DNA of 64,000 nucleotides from Cellulomonas sp. ES6 (GCF_030053835.1 NZ_CP125655.1:124001-188000); one strand, 5' to 3'; positions 1 to 7,889 are shown, counted from the stretch's first letter. Notes: a model not told the origin generated them from the sequence alone. A program made the numbers and translations.

Positions 1-59
1 GCCTCACGATGCGCGAGGTCGCCGACGCGGTCATCGAGCAGGTCGGCGGCGGCGCCTGA
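1..59 (+). CDS. C-terminal end of an unidentified protein (partial)
   Basis: Only the last 18 codons are inside the window, read in the frame that starts at base 3 and ends in TGA at 57-59. Every codon ends in G or C, the coding signature of this genome, and a strong hairpin follows 27 bases later, so this is very probably a real gene end. The peptide reads LTMREVADAVIEQVGGGA. That is too short to assign a family. Confidence 0.6.
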   Translation, partial: LTMREVADAVIEQVGGGA

Positions 60-86
60 CGCCCCACCCCGCCCGGTTGCTCCCCG

Positions 87-120
87 AGGCCCGGTCCGTC
101 CGTCGTGGCGGACCGGGCCT
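87..120 (+). terminator. Rho-independent type hairpin after the partial gene
   Basis: A perfect 12-bp stem (87-98 with 109-120) encloses a 10-base loop. No T-tract follows, as is usual for the GC-rich terminators in this window. It isolates the livK-like gene from the upstream gene. Confidence 0.75.
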
Positions 121-161
121 CGGCGCGTCCGGGCGGAGCGCGGCCCACGAACCGCTCGTTG

Positions 162-177
162 GTCACGAATCGGCAAC
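162..177 (+). promoter_or_regulatory. GlnR-like box upstream of livK-like gene
   Basis: The sequence GTCAC-N6-GCAAC fits the actinobacterial GlnR half-site pair GTnAC-N6-GnAAC exactly. It lies 115 bases before the start codon of the binding protein. GlnR is the nitrogen regulator of many actinomycetes, so nitrogen control of uptake would make sense. A similar box precedes the permease operon at 6533-6548. Such short motifs can occur by chance. Confidence 0.4.
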
Positions 178-197
178 AACCACTCGTTGAGACACAG

Positions 198-218
198 CCG
201 ACACATGTCGGACACATG
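198..218 (+). repeat. Small inverted and direct repeat in the livK leader
   Basis: CCGACA-CA-TGTCGG (198-211) is an inverted repeat with 6-bp arms. The octamer GACACATG occurs at 200-207 and again at 211-218. The placement, about 80 bases before the start codon, suits an operator, but I cannot name a regulator. Confidence 0.3.
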
Positions 219-292
219 CGGCCCCTACGTTCACGGCCACAGCACCGGCCGGGGCTCCCGGCCGGCAGTACTCACCGACAGGGGTACCACGC

Positions 293-1555
293 ATGATTCG
301 TACGACACACGCCGTCCAGGCGGCGGCCCTCGCCGGCGCCGTCGCGCTGGTGCTCACCGCGTGCTCCAGCTCCGACGACGGCGGGTCCGGCGACGACGAG
401 ACGGCCGGCGGTGACGGCAGCCCGCTGATCGTCGGCACGCTCCTCCCGCAGACCGGCACCCTGGCGTACCTCGGCCCGCCGGAGGTCGCCGGCGTCGACC
501 TGGCGATCAAGGAGATCAACGAGGCGGGCGGCGTCCTGGGTCAGGACGTCGAGGTCACGCACGCGGACTCCTCGGACGCCGACCACGCCGAGGTCGCGAC
601 CCAGTCGGTGACCGACCTGCTCTCGCAGGACGTGCAGGTCATCATCGGTGCGGCGTCCTCGTCCGTCACGCTCAACGTGATCGACGACATCACGGGCGCC
701 GAGGTCGTGCAGATCTCGCCGGCGAACACCGCGACGTCGCTGTCCGGCTACTCGGACTTCTACTTCCGCACCGCCCCGCCGGACACGGTCCAGGGCTCGG
801 CGCTCGGCAACCTCATCACCGGTGACGGGCACTCCAACATCGGCATCCTGGTGTTCAACGACGACTACGGCACCTCGCTGCGCGACGTCGTCAAGGAGAC
901 CGTCGAGGCCACGGGCGCGACCGTCGTCTACGGCAACCCGGGCGAGGAGTTCGACCCGGCCGCGAGCAGCTTCGCGACCGACGTCACGGCGCTCATGGCC
1001 ACCAACCCCGACGCGGTCGTGGTGCTGGCGTTCGAGCAGACCAAGCAGATCATCCCCGAGCTCGCCGCCGCCGGCGTCGACCCGTCGACGATCTACATGG
1101 TGGACGGCAACACGGCGGACTACTCGGCGGACTTCGAGCCGGGCACGCTCGAGGGCGCCCAGGGCACCATCCCCGGCGCGTTCCCGAGCGACGAGTTCCA
1201 GGCGCGCCTCAAGGAGGTCGACGCGAACCTCACCGACTACGCCTACGGCCCCGAGTCGTACGACGCGACGATCCTGGCGGCCCTCGCGGCGGTCAAGGGC
1301 GGCGCCACCGACGGCCCGACGATCCAGGCGAACCTGGCGGCGGTCTCCGGCGCGGACGGCGGCGAGGAGTGCTCCACGTTCGCGGACTGCGTCGAGCTCC
1401 TGGACGGCGGCAGCGACATCCACTACGTCGGCCAGGCGGGCACCGGCCCGTTCAACGCGGACAACGACCCCTCGTCGGCGTTCATCGGCGTCTACAAGTA
1501 CGGGGCCGACAACAAGAACGTCTGGGTGAAGGCGGTCGAGGGCTCCGTCGAGTGA
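293..1555 (+). CDS. Branched-chain amino acid type ABC transporter substrate-binding lipoprotein
   Basis: This 420-residue protein is the extracytoplasmic binding component of a HAAT-family importer. It starts with a lipoprotein signal peptide whose lipobox LTAC places the lipidated cysteine at residue 24, followed by an acidic, Ser/Gly-rich linker. The mature part is a type I periplasmic binding fold of LivK type (it opens IVGTLLPQTGTLAYLG, about residues 45-60). A late Cys pair (ECSTFADC) could form a disulfide. The ATG is preceded by a purine-rich AGGGG. The gene has its own terminator, while the permease and ATPase genes lie nearby on the opposite strand, an unusual split of the transporter. 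The substrate is inferred from family only; other amino acids, amides or small acids are possible. Confidence 0.85.
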   Translation: MIRTTHAVQAAALAGAVALVLTACSSSDDGGSGDDETAGGDGSPLIVGTLLPQTGTLAYLGPPEVAGVDLAIKEINEAGGVLGQDVEVTHADSSDADHAEVATQSVTDLLSQDVQVIIGAASSSVTLNVIDDITGAEVVQISPANTATSLSGYSDFYFRTAPPDTVQGSALGNLITGDGHSNIGILVFNDDYGTSLRDVVKETVEATGATVVYGNPGEEFDPAASSFATDVTALMATNPDAVVVLAFEQTKQIIPELAAAGVDPSTIYMVDGNTADYSADFEPGTLEGAQGTIPGAFPSDEFQARLKEVDANLTDYAYGPESYDATILAALAAVKGGATDGPTIQANLAAVSGADGGEECSTFADCVELLDGGSDIHYVGQAGTGPFNADNDPSSAFIGVYKYGADNKNVWVKAVEGSVE

Positions 1556-1592
1556 CGCGAGCCTGACCGGCGGCAGCCGGCACAGCACCACC

Positions 1593-1629
1593 CCGGGGCC
1601 CGGGACGCCACGCGCGTCCCGGGCCCCGG
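1593..1629 (+). terminator. Terminator of the livK-like gene
   Basis: A perfect 15-bp GC-rich stem (1593-1607 with 1615-1629) closes a 7-base loop, starting 38 bases after the stop codon. Confidence 0.8.
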
Positions 1630-1729
1630 CGCGTGCCCCGGAGGGCTTCCACGGGCGCGGTGGGGCGGCGTACGGTCGGCCGGGCACGGGCCGCGCGGCC
1701 CGGCGCACCGTCCGCGAGGGGGACCAACG

Positions 1730-2137
1730 ATGTGCCGGAACATCACGACGCTGCGGGGGCTGGAGCCGGCCGCGACGCCCGAGGAGGTCGAGGCCGCCGC
1801 GCGGCAGTTCGTCCGCAAGGTCACGGGCGTCCAGGCCACCAGCGCGGCGACCCACGAGCCCGTCGAGCGGGCCGTCGCGGAGGTGGCGGCGATCGTCACG
1901 CGGCTGCTCGCCGAGCTCCCGGACCGGCGGCGCCCGCCGGCCACCGTGCCGCCGCTGCGGCGCCCGGAGGTGCGGGCACGCCTCGGGATGGAGCCGTTCG
2001 ACGCGGGGGAGCCGGAGGACGGCGCGGGGCACGACCGCGCGCACCCGCACGACCACGACCACCCGCACGCGCACCCGCACGACCACGCGCACCCGGACCA
2101 CGCGCACCCGCACACGCACGAGCCCGCGCCCGCCTGA
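1730..2137 (+). CDS. DUF2277 family protein with His/Asp-rich tail
   Basis: The first 85 residues match the small cytosolic DUF2277 family: the MCRNITTL opening, the conserved helix PEEVEAAARQFVRKVTG, and the AVAEVAAIVTRLL helix. The function of this family is unknown. The last 40 residues are different: a low-complexity tract of alternating His, Pro and Asp (for example HPHDHDHPHAHPHDHAHP) containing about 14 histidines, which looks like a metal-binding or metal-storage tail. The ATG has a good GAGGGGG ribosome-binding site at 1716-1722. The gene is monocistronic and convergent with livF. The family assignment is firm; metal binding is inference. Confidence 0.8.
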   Translation: MCRNITTLRGLEPAATPEEVEAAARQFVRKVTGVQATSAATHEPVERAVAEVAAIVTRLLAELPDRRRPPATVPPLRRPEVRARLGMEPFDAGEPEDGAGHDRAHPHDHDHPHAHPHDHAHPDHAHPHTHEPAPA

Positions 2138-2154
2138 CGGCGGACGCGGGCTCG
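2119..2154. terminator. Bidirectional hairpin between the DUF2277 gene and livF
   Basis: An outer 10-bp stem (2119-2128 with 2145-2154) and an inner 5-bp stem (2130-2134 with 2139-2143) form one hairpin that contains the stop codon of the DUF2277 gene. It can end transcription from both convergent genes. Confidence 0.6.
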
Positions 2155-2170
2155 CGACGGGGAGGCGGGC

Positions 2171-2989
2171 TCAGCCCTGCGGGGCGTCCCGCTGCGCCGC
2201 GGCCTCGACGTCGGTGGCGAGCGTCCCGAGGTACAGCTCGATGACCTTCGGGTCGTTCATCAGCTCGCGCCCGGGGCCCGAGTAGGCGTTCGACCCCTGG
2301 TCGAGCACGTACGCGCGGTCGCAGATCTGCAGGCACCGCCGGGCGTTCTGCTCGACGATGACGACCGACACGCCCGCCTTGTTGATCTTGCGGGTCCGCA
2401 GGAACGTCTCGTCCTGGCGGACGGGGGACAGGCCCGCGGACGGCTCGTCGAGCAGCAGCACGGACGGGTCCATCATGAGCGCGCGCGCCATCGCGACCAT
2501 CTGCCGCTCGCCGCCGGACAGCGACCCGGCGCGCTGCTTGCGCCGCTCGCCGAGCACCGGGAACAGGTCGACGATGAAGTCGAACCGCTCCGCGAACCGC
2601 TTGGGGGCCTGGAACAGCCCCATCTCGAGGTTCTCCTGGATGGACAGCGACGGGAACACGTTGTTGGTCTGCGGCACGAACCCGACGCCGCGCCGCACCA
2701 GCGAGTCGGCACGGTGGTTGGTGATGTCCTCGCCCTTCAGCACCACCGAGCCGGACCGGATCGTCACGAGCCCGAACAGCGCCTTGAGCAGCGTCGACTT
2801 GCCGGCGCCGTTCGGGCCGATGATGCCGACGAGCTCCCCGGGGTGCACCACGAGGTTGCAGTCGTTGAGGATGTTGACGCCCGGCACGTAGCCCGCCACC
2901 AGGTCGGTCGCGGCGAGCAGCGGCTCGCCCGCGGGCGCCCCGCGGTGGACGGTCGAGGGGTCGGACCCCTGCACGGCGGTGCTGCTCAT
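2171..2989 (-). CDS. livF: Branched-chain amino acid type ABC transporter ATP-binding protein LivF
   Basis: This 272-residue ATPase is the second nucleotide-binding subunit of the importer. Walker A GPNGAGKST is at about residues 58-66, the signature LSGGERQ at 157-163 and Walker B VLLLDEP at 177-183. It ends with the typical LivF C-terminal segment (ELYLGTLA). The ATG overlaps the stop of livG by ATGA, so the two are translationally coupled. The same frame stays open upstream through livG, but that part is antisense-like shadow and not coding. It is the last gene of a four-gene - strand operon livH-livM-livG-livF. Confidence 0.9.
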   Translation of the reverse strand: MSSTAVQGSDPSTVHRGAPAGEPLLAATDLVAGYVPGVNILNDCNLVVHPGELVGIIGPNGAGKSTLLKALFGLVTIRSGSVVLKGEDITNHRADSLVRRGVGFVPQTNNVFPSLSIQENLEMGLFQAPKRFAERFDFIVDLFPVLGERRKQRAGSLSGGERQMVAMARALMMDPSVLLLDEPSAGLSPVRQDETFLRTRKINKAGVSVVIVEQNARRCLQICDRAYVLDQGSNAYSGPGRELMNDPKVIELYLGTLATDVEAAAQRDAPQG

Positions 2990-3999
2990 CGGGTGCCCTC
3001 CTTCGTGTCGGTGCCGGTGTCGGTGCCGGCGAACGCGTCGTCCACCTCGCCGGCCTCCTCGGCCTCGAGGCGCGCGATGCCGTCCTCGAGCAGCGCGTCG
3101 TCGCCCAGGTCGGTGTCGTGGTGCGCGCCCAGGTACGCGTCGATCACGGCCTGGTCGGCCATCACGGCCTCGGGCGGCCCCTCGGCGACGATCCGGCCCT
3201 CCGCCATGACGACCACCCAGTCCGAGATGTGCCGGACCATGTGCATGTCGTGCTCGACGAACAGCACGGTCGTGCCGTCCTCGCGCAGCGCCTGGATGTG
3301 GCCGAGCAGCGACTGCGTCAGCGCCGGGTTCACGCCGGCCATCGGCTCGTCGAGCATGACCATCGTGGGGTCCGACATCAGCGCCCGCGCCATCTCGAGC
3401 AGCTTGCGCTGGCCGCCGGACAGCGAGCCCGCGTAGTCGTCGCGCTTGGCGTCGAGCTTGAACCGGACCAGCAGCTCCTCGGCCTTCTCGGTGATCTCCT
3501 TCTCGCGCGCCCTCCACAGCGGCGGCACCAGCGCGGTGAACAGGTTCTCGCCGGGCTGGCGGGTGGCCCCGAGCCGCATGTTCTCGATGACGGTCATGCG
3601 GGACAGCGCCTTGGTCAGCTGGAAGGTGCGGACCATGCCGGAGCGGGCGACGCGCGCCGCCGCGACCCCGGACAGGGACCGTCCCTCGAACGACCACGTG
3701 CCGGTGCTCGGCCGGTCGAACCCGGTCAGCAGGTTGAACAGCGTCGTCTTGCCGGCGCCGTTCGGGCCGATGAGGGCGGTGATCGCGCCGCGCTGCACCT
3801 CGAGGTGCTCCACGTCGACGGCGGTCATGCCGCCGAAGTGCCGGGTGACCCCGTCGGCGACGACGATCGCGTCGGGCTTCGGGATGCCGGGGGTGCGGGC
3901 GACGTGCGCCAGGTCGGCCGTGACGCGGTCCTTGCCGCTGGCCGTCGTCGCGTGCGGGACGGGCGGCGGCACGTGGCCGCGGGGGACGTCAGCGGACAT
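2986..3999 (-). CDS. livG: Branched-chain amino acid type ABC transporter ATP-binding protein LivG
   Basis: This 337-residue ATPase pairs with LivF. Walker A GPNGAGKTT is at about 78-86, the signature LSGGQRK at 193-199 and Walker B VMLDEP at about 214-219. It is longer than a usual LivG (about 255 residues) because of a 45-residue Pro/Ala-rich N-terminal extension and an acidic C-terminal tail of about 50 residues after the LivG-typical YLGAHHD. The ATG overlaps the end of livM by 11 bases. The subunit energises uptake of the ligand delivered by the lipoprotein encoded at 293-1555. Confidence 0.9.
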   Translation of the reverse strand: MSADVPRGHVPPPVPHATTASGKDRVTADLAHVARTPGIPKPDAIVVADGVTRHFGGMTAVDVEHLEVQRGAITALIGPNGAGKTTLFNLLTGFDRPSTGTWSFEGRSLSGVAAARVARSGMVRTFQLTKALSRMTVIENMRLGATRQPGENLFTALVPPLWRAREKEITEKAEELLVRFKLDAKRDDYAGSLSGGQRKLLEMARALMSDPTMVMLDEPMAGVNPALTQSLLGHIQALREDGTTVLFVEHDMHMVRHISDWVVVMAEGRIVAEGPPEAVMADQAVIDAYLGAHHDTDLGDDALLEDGIARLEAEEAGEVDDAFAGTDTGTDTKEGTR

Positions 4000-4975
4000 C
4001 GATCGCCAGCTCCTTCTTGTCGCCGAGGATGCCTTGGGGCCGGAAGATCACCAGCAGCATGAGCGTCACGCCGACGACGATCCAGCCGAACTGCTCGATC
4101 TGCTCGGTGCGCATCACGGACTCGGGGACGCCGACGCGCATGACGGACTTGATGAGCATGAGCGAGACCCAGAAGATGATCGACCCGAGCACCGGCCCGA
4201 ACACCGTCGCGGCGCCGCCGAGCAGCAGGATCGTCCAGACGAAGAACGTCATGGGGCGGCCCATCGAGTCGGGCTGCACCGCCCGGGGCAGGACGTAGAT
4301 GATGCCCGCCACGGCGCCGATCACCCCGCCGAGCACCAGGGACTGCATCTTGTACGAGTAGACGTTCTTGCCCAGCGACCGCACGGCGTCCTCGTCCTCG
4401 CGGATGCCCTTGAGCACCCGGCCCCACGGGCTGCGGATGAGCAGCCACACCAGCAGGCACGCCAGGGCGACGACCGCCCAGCCCACGATGCGGATCCACC
4501 ACGAGTTGGACGCGTTCATCGAGTACTCGAACGGTCCGATCGCGAGGTTGCCGTCCGGGAACGGCGACGCGTCCTGGAACGTGTCCTTGTACGAGTTGCC
4601 GCGCAGCCCGGACGAGGCGCCCGTCAGGTCCGTCAGGGCCGTGGACCGCCCGACGAGGCGGATGATCTCGGCGGCGGCGATCGTCACGATCGCCAGGTAG
4701 TCGCCGCGCAGCTTGAGCGTGGGGATGCCGAGCAGCAGGGCGAACACGGCGGCGCAGGCGATCGCGACGAGCACCGCGGCCCACAGCGGCCACCCGGCGA
4801 TGGTCGAGATCGCGAAGCCGTAGGCACCGAGCAGCATGAACCCGGCCTGGCCCATGTTCAGCAGGCCGGTGAGGCCGAAGTGCACGTTGAGGCCGATGGC
4901 CGCCAGCGCGTAGGCGGCGGTGGTCGGGGCGAAGATCTCGCCCGCCACGTTGACGAGGATGCGGGACCACTCCAT
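3989..4975 (-). CDS. livM: Branched-chain amino acid type ABC transporter permease LivM
   Basis: This 328-residue membrane protein belongs to the LivM permease family, with about eight to ten hydrophobic segments. It shows the family features GLTGLLNMGQAGFMLLGAYG near residue 35 and a C-terminal VIFRPQGILG motif. The ATG is preceded by a strong AAGGAG site. The stop of livH lies only nine bases upstream, so the genes form one operon. It makes the transmembrane pathway together with LivH. Confidence 0.9.
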   Translation of the reverse strand: MEWSRILVNVAGEIFAPTTAAYALAAIGLNVHFGLTGLLNMGQAGFMLLGAYGFAISTIAGWPLWAAVLVAIACAAVFALLLGIPTLKLRGDYLAIVTIAAAEIIRLVGRSTALTDLTGASSGLRGNSYKDTFQDASPFPDGNLAIGPFEYSMNASNSWWIRIVGWAVVALACLLVWLLIRSPWGRVLKGIREDEDAVRSLGKNVYSYKMQSLVLGGVIGAVAGIIYVLPRAVQPDSMGRPMTFFVWTILLLGGAATVFGPVLGSIIFWVSLMLIKSVMRVGVPESVMRTEQIEQFGWIVVGVTLMLLVIFRPQGILGDKKELAIDVR

Positions 4976-4984
4976 GACGGCTCC

Positions 4985-6397
4985 TTAACCGATCCGCTCG
5001 GCGCGTCCGAGGATGCCCTGGGGCCGCAGCAGCAGGACGAGGATGAGGATGAGCAGGGCGCCGGCGTAGCGCATGTCGCTCGGGATGACGAGGTTCGACA
5101 TCTCGACCACCAGGCCGATGACGATCGAGCCGGCCAGCGCGCCGAACGCCTGGCCGAGGCCGCCCAGCGTCACCGCGGCGAACATGAGGAGCAGCAGCGC
5201 GCCGCCCATGTTCCACGACGTCGCGTTGAGGTACAGGCCCATGAGCACGCCGCCGAGCGCGGCGAGCGCCGCACCGAGCACCCAGACGAGCCGCACGATG
5301 CGGTCGACGGTGATGCCCGACGCCGCCGCCAGCGCGGGGTTGTCGGAGACCGCCCGGGTGGCGCGGCCGACCCGGGTGCCGAGCAGGAAGTACGCCACCG
5401 CGGCGAGCACGACGGCCGCCAGCAGCAGCGACCACAGCGACGTCGTGCTGATCCGGACCGGACCGAGCGTGACCGTCGTCGGGTTCGTCGTGACGATGCG
5501 CAGCGCGCCCCCGCCGAAGAAGAACTGGTACGTGTACTGCAGCGCCATCGACAGACCGATCGTGACGATCATCTGCTGCGTGGTGCCGACCCGCCGCTTG
5601 CGCAGCGGGTGCCACATCCCCGCGTCCTGCAGCCAGCCCGACGCCGCGCCGACCACCACGGCCAGCACGCCCGCGACGAGCAGCGGCAGGCCCCAGAGCT
5701 GGACGCTGACGTACGCGGCGATCGCGCCGAGCGTCACCTGCTCGCCGTGCGCGAAGTTCGACAGGCCCGTGGTGCCGTAGATCAGCGACAGACCGACGGA
5801 GGCCAGCGCGAGCAGCACGCCGAACACCAGGCCGCTGCTCGCCTGCTGCGCGAGCCGCCCCCAGGAGAAGCCGCCGGAGCTGGACGACCCGGTGGGGGCC
5901 CCCACCTCGTCGGACGGGGCCGGCGCGGTGCTGGCCGGGTCGGGGGCGGCGGTCTCGTCGCCACCCCCGGCGGGCGCCGCGGGCTCGCCCAGCGGGAACA
6001 GCACGCCCGCGGAGGACCCGAGCGCGACCGTGACGGTGCGCGGGTTGCCCGACGGGTCGCGCAGCGTCTCGCCCGCGGGGAGCGTCGCGGTGTCGAGCGT
6101 GACCGTGTAGTCGCCCGCCTCGGTCACGGCCAGCGTCCAGCGGCCGTCGGCGTCCGTGGTGGCCTGGCTCGCGCCCCCGGGACCCTCGACGTCGAGCACG
6201 ACGCCGGCAGCGGGCTGCTGGTCGGACGTGCGGATGGTGCCGTTGAGGCAGCCGGTGGCGGCGTCGGCGACGCACCCGGCCGCCGCCGCCCGGGCGGTGC
6301 CCGGGACGGCCACGGTGAGGAGCAGGGTCAGCAGGAGCGCGCCGAGGACGGCGAGCGCCCCGGCGGTGGAACGGTCCCTGGTTGCGGCTCGGCGCAC
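4985..6397 (-). CDS. livH: LivH-type permease with N-terminal exported domain
   Basis: The C-terminal 290 residues (from about 180) are a LivH permease: GLSLIYGTTGLSNFAHGEQV near 205-225 and the closing LLLRPQGILGRAERIG. Unusually, this is preceded by a Sec signal peptide (hydrophobic residues 13-37, cleavage near ARA-AAAG), a Cys-containing beta-rich domain of about 90 residues resembling a carboxypeptidase-regulatory or Ig-like fold (GVVLDVEGPGG, TDADGRWTLAV, GDYTVTLDTATLPAGE), and a Pro/Ser linker. Total length is 470 residues against about 300 for a normal LivH. Translation starts at GTG with a GGAGGA site at plus-strand 6402-6407. An extracytoplasmic role in binding-protein docking is possible but unproven. 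Confidence 0.85.
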   Translation of the reverse strand: MRRAATRDRSTAGALAVLGALLLTLLLTVAVPGTARAAAAGCVADAATGCLNGTIRTSDQQPAAGVVLDVEGPGGASQATTDADGRWTLAVTEAGDYTVTLDTATLPAGETLRDPSGNPRTVTVALGSSAGVLFPLGEPAAPAGGGDETAAPDPASTAPAPSDEVGAPTGSSSSGGFSWGRLAQQASSGLVFGVLLALASVGLSLIYGTTGLSNFAHGEQVTLGAIAAYVSVQLWGLPLLVAGVLAVVVGAASGWLQDAGMWHPLRKRRVGTTQQMIVTIGLSMALQYTYQFFFGGGALRIVTTNPTTVTLGPVRISTTSLWSLLLAAVVLAAVAYFLLGTRVGRATRAVSDNPALAAASGITVDRIVRLVWVLGAALAALGGVLMGLYLNATSWNMGGALLLLMFAAVTLGGLGQAFGALAGSIVIGLVVEMSNLVIPSDMRYAGALLILILVLLLRPQGILGRAERIG

Positions 6398-6532
6398 CTG
6401 GTCCTCCGTCCGGTCGTGGCCGACGGATCGGCCGGAGTCGGCTGCGGTTTCCGGCGAGCAGGCAGCACGACCGGGAGGTCGGGCGCGTCACGTTCTGCTC
6501 TCCGTGAGTTGGCGCGACAGTAGGGAGCAATA

Positions 6533-6548
6533 GTTTCCGGATGATTAC
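6533..6548 (-). promoter_or_regulatory. GlnR-like box upstream of the livHMGF operon
   Basis: Read on the - strand, the sequence is GTAAT-N6-GAAAC, nine of ten matches to the GlnR pair GTnAC-N6-GnAAC. It sits just upstream of a possible -10 box. Together with the box before the livK-like gene it suggests joint nitrogen control of the two halves of the transporter. Experimental proof is lacking. Confidence 0.4.
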
Positions 6549-6777
6549 GGGCGTGTTCGAGGCGTTCGCGGCCTGCGGGCGCCGGGCGGGCGCCGGTGCG
6601 CGGCCGGCCGTCCCGCTCCTCCGGAGGGCCGTTCACCCGGGCGTGTGAGCCGGTTCACGGCCCGGCGTGCTGACCAGGCCGTTCGCGGACGGACGCCGGG
6701 ACCGCTGCCGGGGGCGACTAGGCAGAACGGGCGGTCGTGGGCCATGATCGGGCTGCCGCAGGGGGTGCAGCAGGCTC

Positions 6778-6799
6778 GCGACGACATCGTTGTCGTCGC
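6778..6799. repeat. Inverted repeat in the GNAT leader
   Basis: GCGACGACA-TCGT-TGTCGTCGC has perfect 9-bp arms and a 4-base centre. It ends 15 bases before the GAGGAGG ribosome-binding site, so it could be an operator or a leader hairpin affecting translation. Confidence 0.4.
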
Positions 6800-6828
6800 C
6801 CCGTCCGAGTGCCGAGGAGGAGGTCGCC

Positions 6829-7512
6829 GTGCCGTCACCCGTCGCCGTGCGCCCTGCCCGACCCGAGGACCTCGACGTCCTCGTCGCCCTGAGCCTCGCC
6901 GCCCGCGCGGAGTCGGTGGTGGGCGCGCAGCTCTGCACGGACGACGCGGACCGGCTGCGGCACCAGATCGGCGCGCTCGTGGGCGAGCCCGGGGCGTGCG
7001 GGCTCGTCGGCCTGCTGGACGGCGAGGTCTGCGGCCTGGCCCTCGCCCGCATCGTCGGGCCGAGCCTGTTCACCGACGAGGTGGCCGTGTCGATCGAGGC
7101 GGTCTACGTCGCCGAGGGCGCGCGCCGCCGCGGCGTGGGTCACGCGCTGCTCGGCGCCGTGGTCGAGGAGGCGCAGCGGGCCGGTGCCGCGGACGTGCTC
7201 GCGGTGCCGCTGCCGGGCGCGCGCGGGATGCTGCGGTTCCTCGCCCGCCTGGGGTTCGCCCCGGCGGCGGCCCACCGCGTGGCCAGCACCGAGGCGCTGC
7301 AGCGCCGGCTCGTCGCGGACGCCCCCGCCCGCCGCAGCGCGCGCGTCGGGCTGGACGACCTCATCGCGCGCCGGCGCCGGGCCCGGGCCGGCCGGGCGGC
7401 GACGCCGGCGGAGGCCGCGGTGGCTCAGACCGGCCGGTCGTCGATCAGCATGCAGGTCAGCCGCGCGGAGCAGATCCGCCGGCCGCGCGGGTCCTCGACC
7501 ACGACGTCGTAG
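6829..7512 (+). CDS. GNAT family N-acetyltransferase
   Basis: This 227-residue protein carries one GNAT domain. The N-terminal strand (VAVRPARPEDLDVLVALS), the acceptor-site region and the acetyl-CoA pyrophosphate loop RRRGVGHALL (about residues 103-112) are all visible, followed by the RFLARLGF strand. The substrate cannot be told. I chose GTG at 6829 because GAGGAGG ends eight bases upstream; an in-frame TTG at 6790 falls inside an inverted repeat. The last 88 bases overlap the convergent thioesterase gene, so the basic C-terminal tail may be poorly conserved. Confidence 0.8.
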   Translation: MPSPVAVRPARPEDLDVLVALSLAARAESVVGAQLCTDDADRLRHQIGALVGEPGACGLVGLLDGEVCGLALARIVGPSLFTDEVAVSIEAVYVAEGARRRGVGHALLGAVVEEAQRAGAADVLAVPLPGARGMLRFLARLGFAPAAAHRVASTEALQRRLVADAPARRSARVGLDDLIARRRRARAGRAATPAEAAVAQTGRSSISMQVSRAEQIRRPRGSSTTTS

Positions 7513-7877
7513 GTCGCCACCCGCCCGCCGAGGTGCACGGCGGTCGCGGTGCCCGTGACCACGCCCTCGGTCGCCGACCGGTGGTGCGTGCAGCTCAGCT
7601 CGATGCCCACGGCGCGCCGCCCGGGACCCGCGTGCGCGGCGGCGGCGTACGAGCCGAGGGTCTCGGCCAGCACCGCCGACGCCCCGCCGTGGAGCAGGCC
7701 GTAGGGCTGCACGTTGCCGGCGACCGGCAGCGTCCCGACGGCGCGCTGCGGCGTCACCTCCAGCAGCGTCATGCCGAGGCGCTCCATGAGCGTGCCGGGC
7801 GGGAAGGCGAGGCCGGGGTCGCCGGGGGCGCCGGTGGTCTCGGGGGCGTCGGTGGGGTGCGGGCCGGTGTCGGACAT
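7425..7877 (-). CDS. PaaI-type hotdog-fold thioesterase
   Basis: This 150-residue protein has a single hotdog domain, with the family core GNVQPYGLLHGGASAVLAET (about residues 54-73), GIELSCTHHR and a C-terminal beta strand ICSARLTCMLID. Such enzymes hydrolyse acyl-CoA thioesters, often aromatic or hydroxylated ones. A 25-residue Pro/Gly-rich N-terminus precedes the domain. It is divergent from polA (20 bases between starts) and overlaps the 3' end of the GNAT gene. A longer open frame continues upstream to 8372 but lies inside polA and is not coding. Confidence 0.85.
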   Translation of the reverse strand: MSDTGPHPTDAPETTGAPGDPGLAFPPGTLMERLGMTLLEVTPQRAVGTLPVAGNVQPYGLLHGGASAVLAETLGSYAAAAHAGPGRRAVGIELSCTHHRSATEGVVTGTATAVHLGGRVATYDVVVEDPRGRRICSARLTCMLIDDRPV

Positions 7878-7883
7878 GCCCGA

Positions 7884-7889
7884 TAGGTT
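7884..7889 (+). promoter_or_regulatory. -10 box TAGGTT of polA
   Basis: TAGGTT fits the actinobacterial -10 pattern TANNNT and ends seven bases before the GTG of polA. Transcription would then begin at or next to the start codon, predicting a leaderless mRNA. No clear -35 element is seen. Confidence 0.5.

Larger units (their letters stand above)
6398..6828. other. 431-bp intergenic region between divergent livH and GNAT genes
   Basis: No convincing gene lies here. The livH side holds a GlnR-like box (6533-6548) and a possible - strand -10 box TACTGT (complement of 6517-6522). The GNAT side holds an inverted repeat (6778-6799) directly before the ribosome-binding site. The local stretch 6530-6550 is clearly AT-richer than its surroundings, which fits a promoter. 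Confidence 0.6.

Noticed and set aside
2034..2130. Short tandem repeat or CRISPR-like array in the DUF2277 gene
   Set aside because: The repeats are His/Pro/Asp codons of a coding tail without unique spacers.
293..6397. Identification of the transporter as a urea (urt) system because of the GlnR-like boxes and long LivH
   Set aside because: The binding protein and permease motifs fit the LivK/LivH type better than UrtA/UrtB, and no urease genes are near.
3825..6530. Long - strand frame across livM and livH
   Set aside because: It is out of frame with the clear permease proteins and made of Arg/Gly/Ala runs.
6790..6828. TTG start for the GNAT gene
   Set aside because: It lies in the inverted repeat, while GTG 6829 has a good ribosome-binding site.
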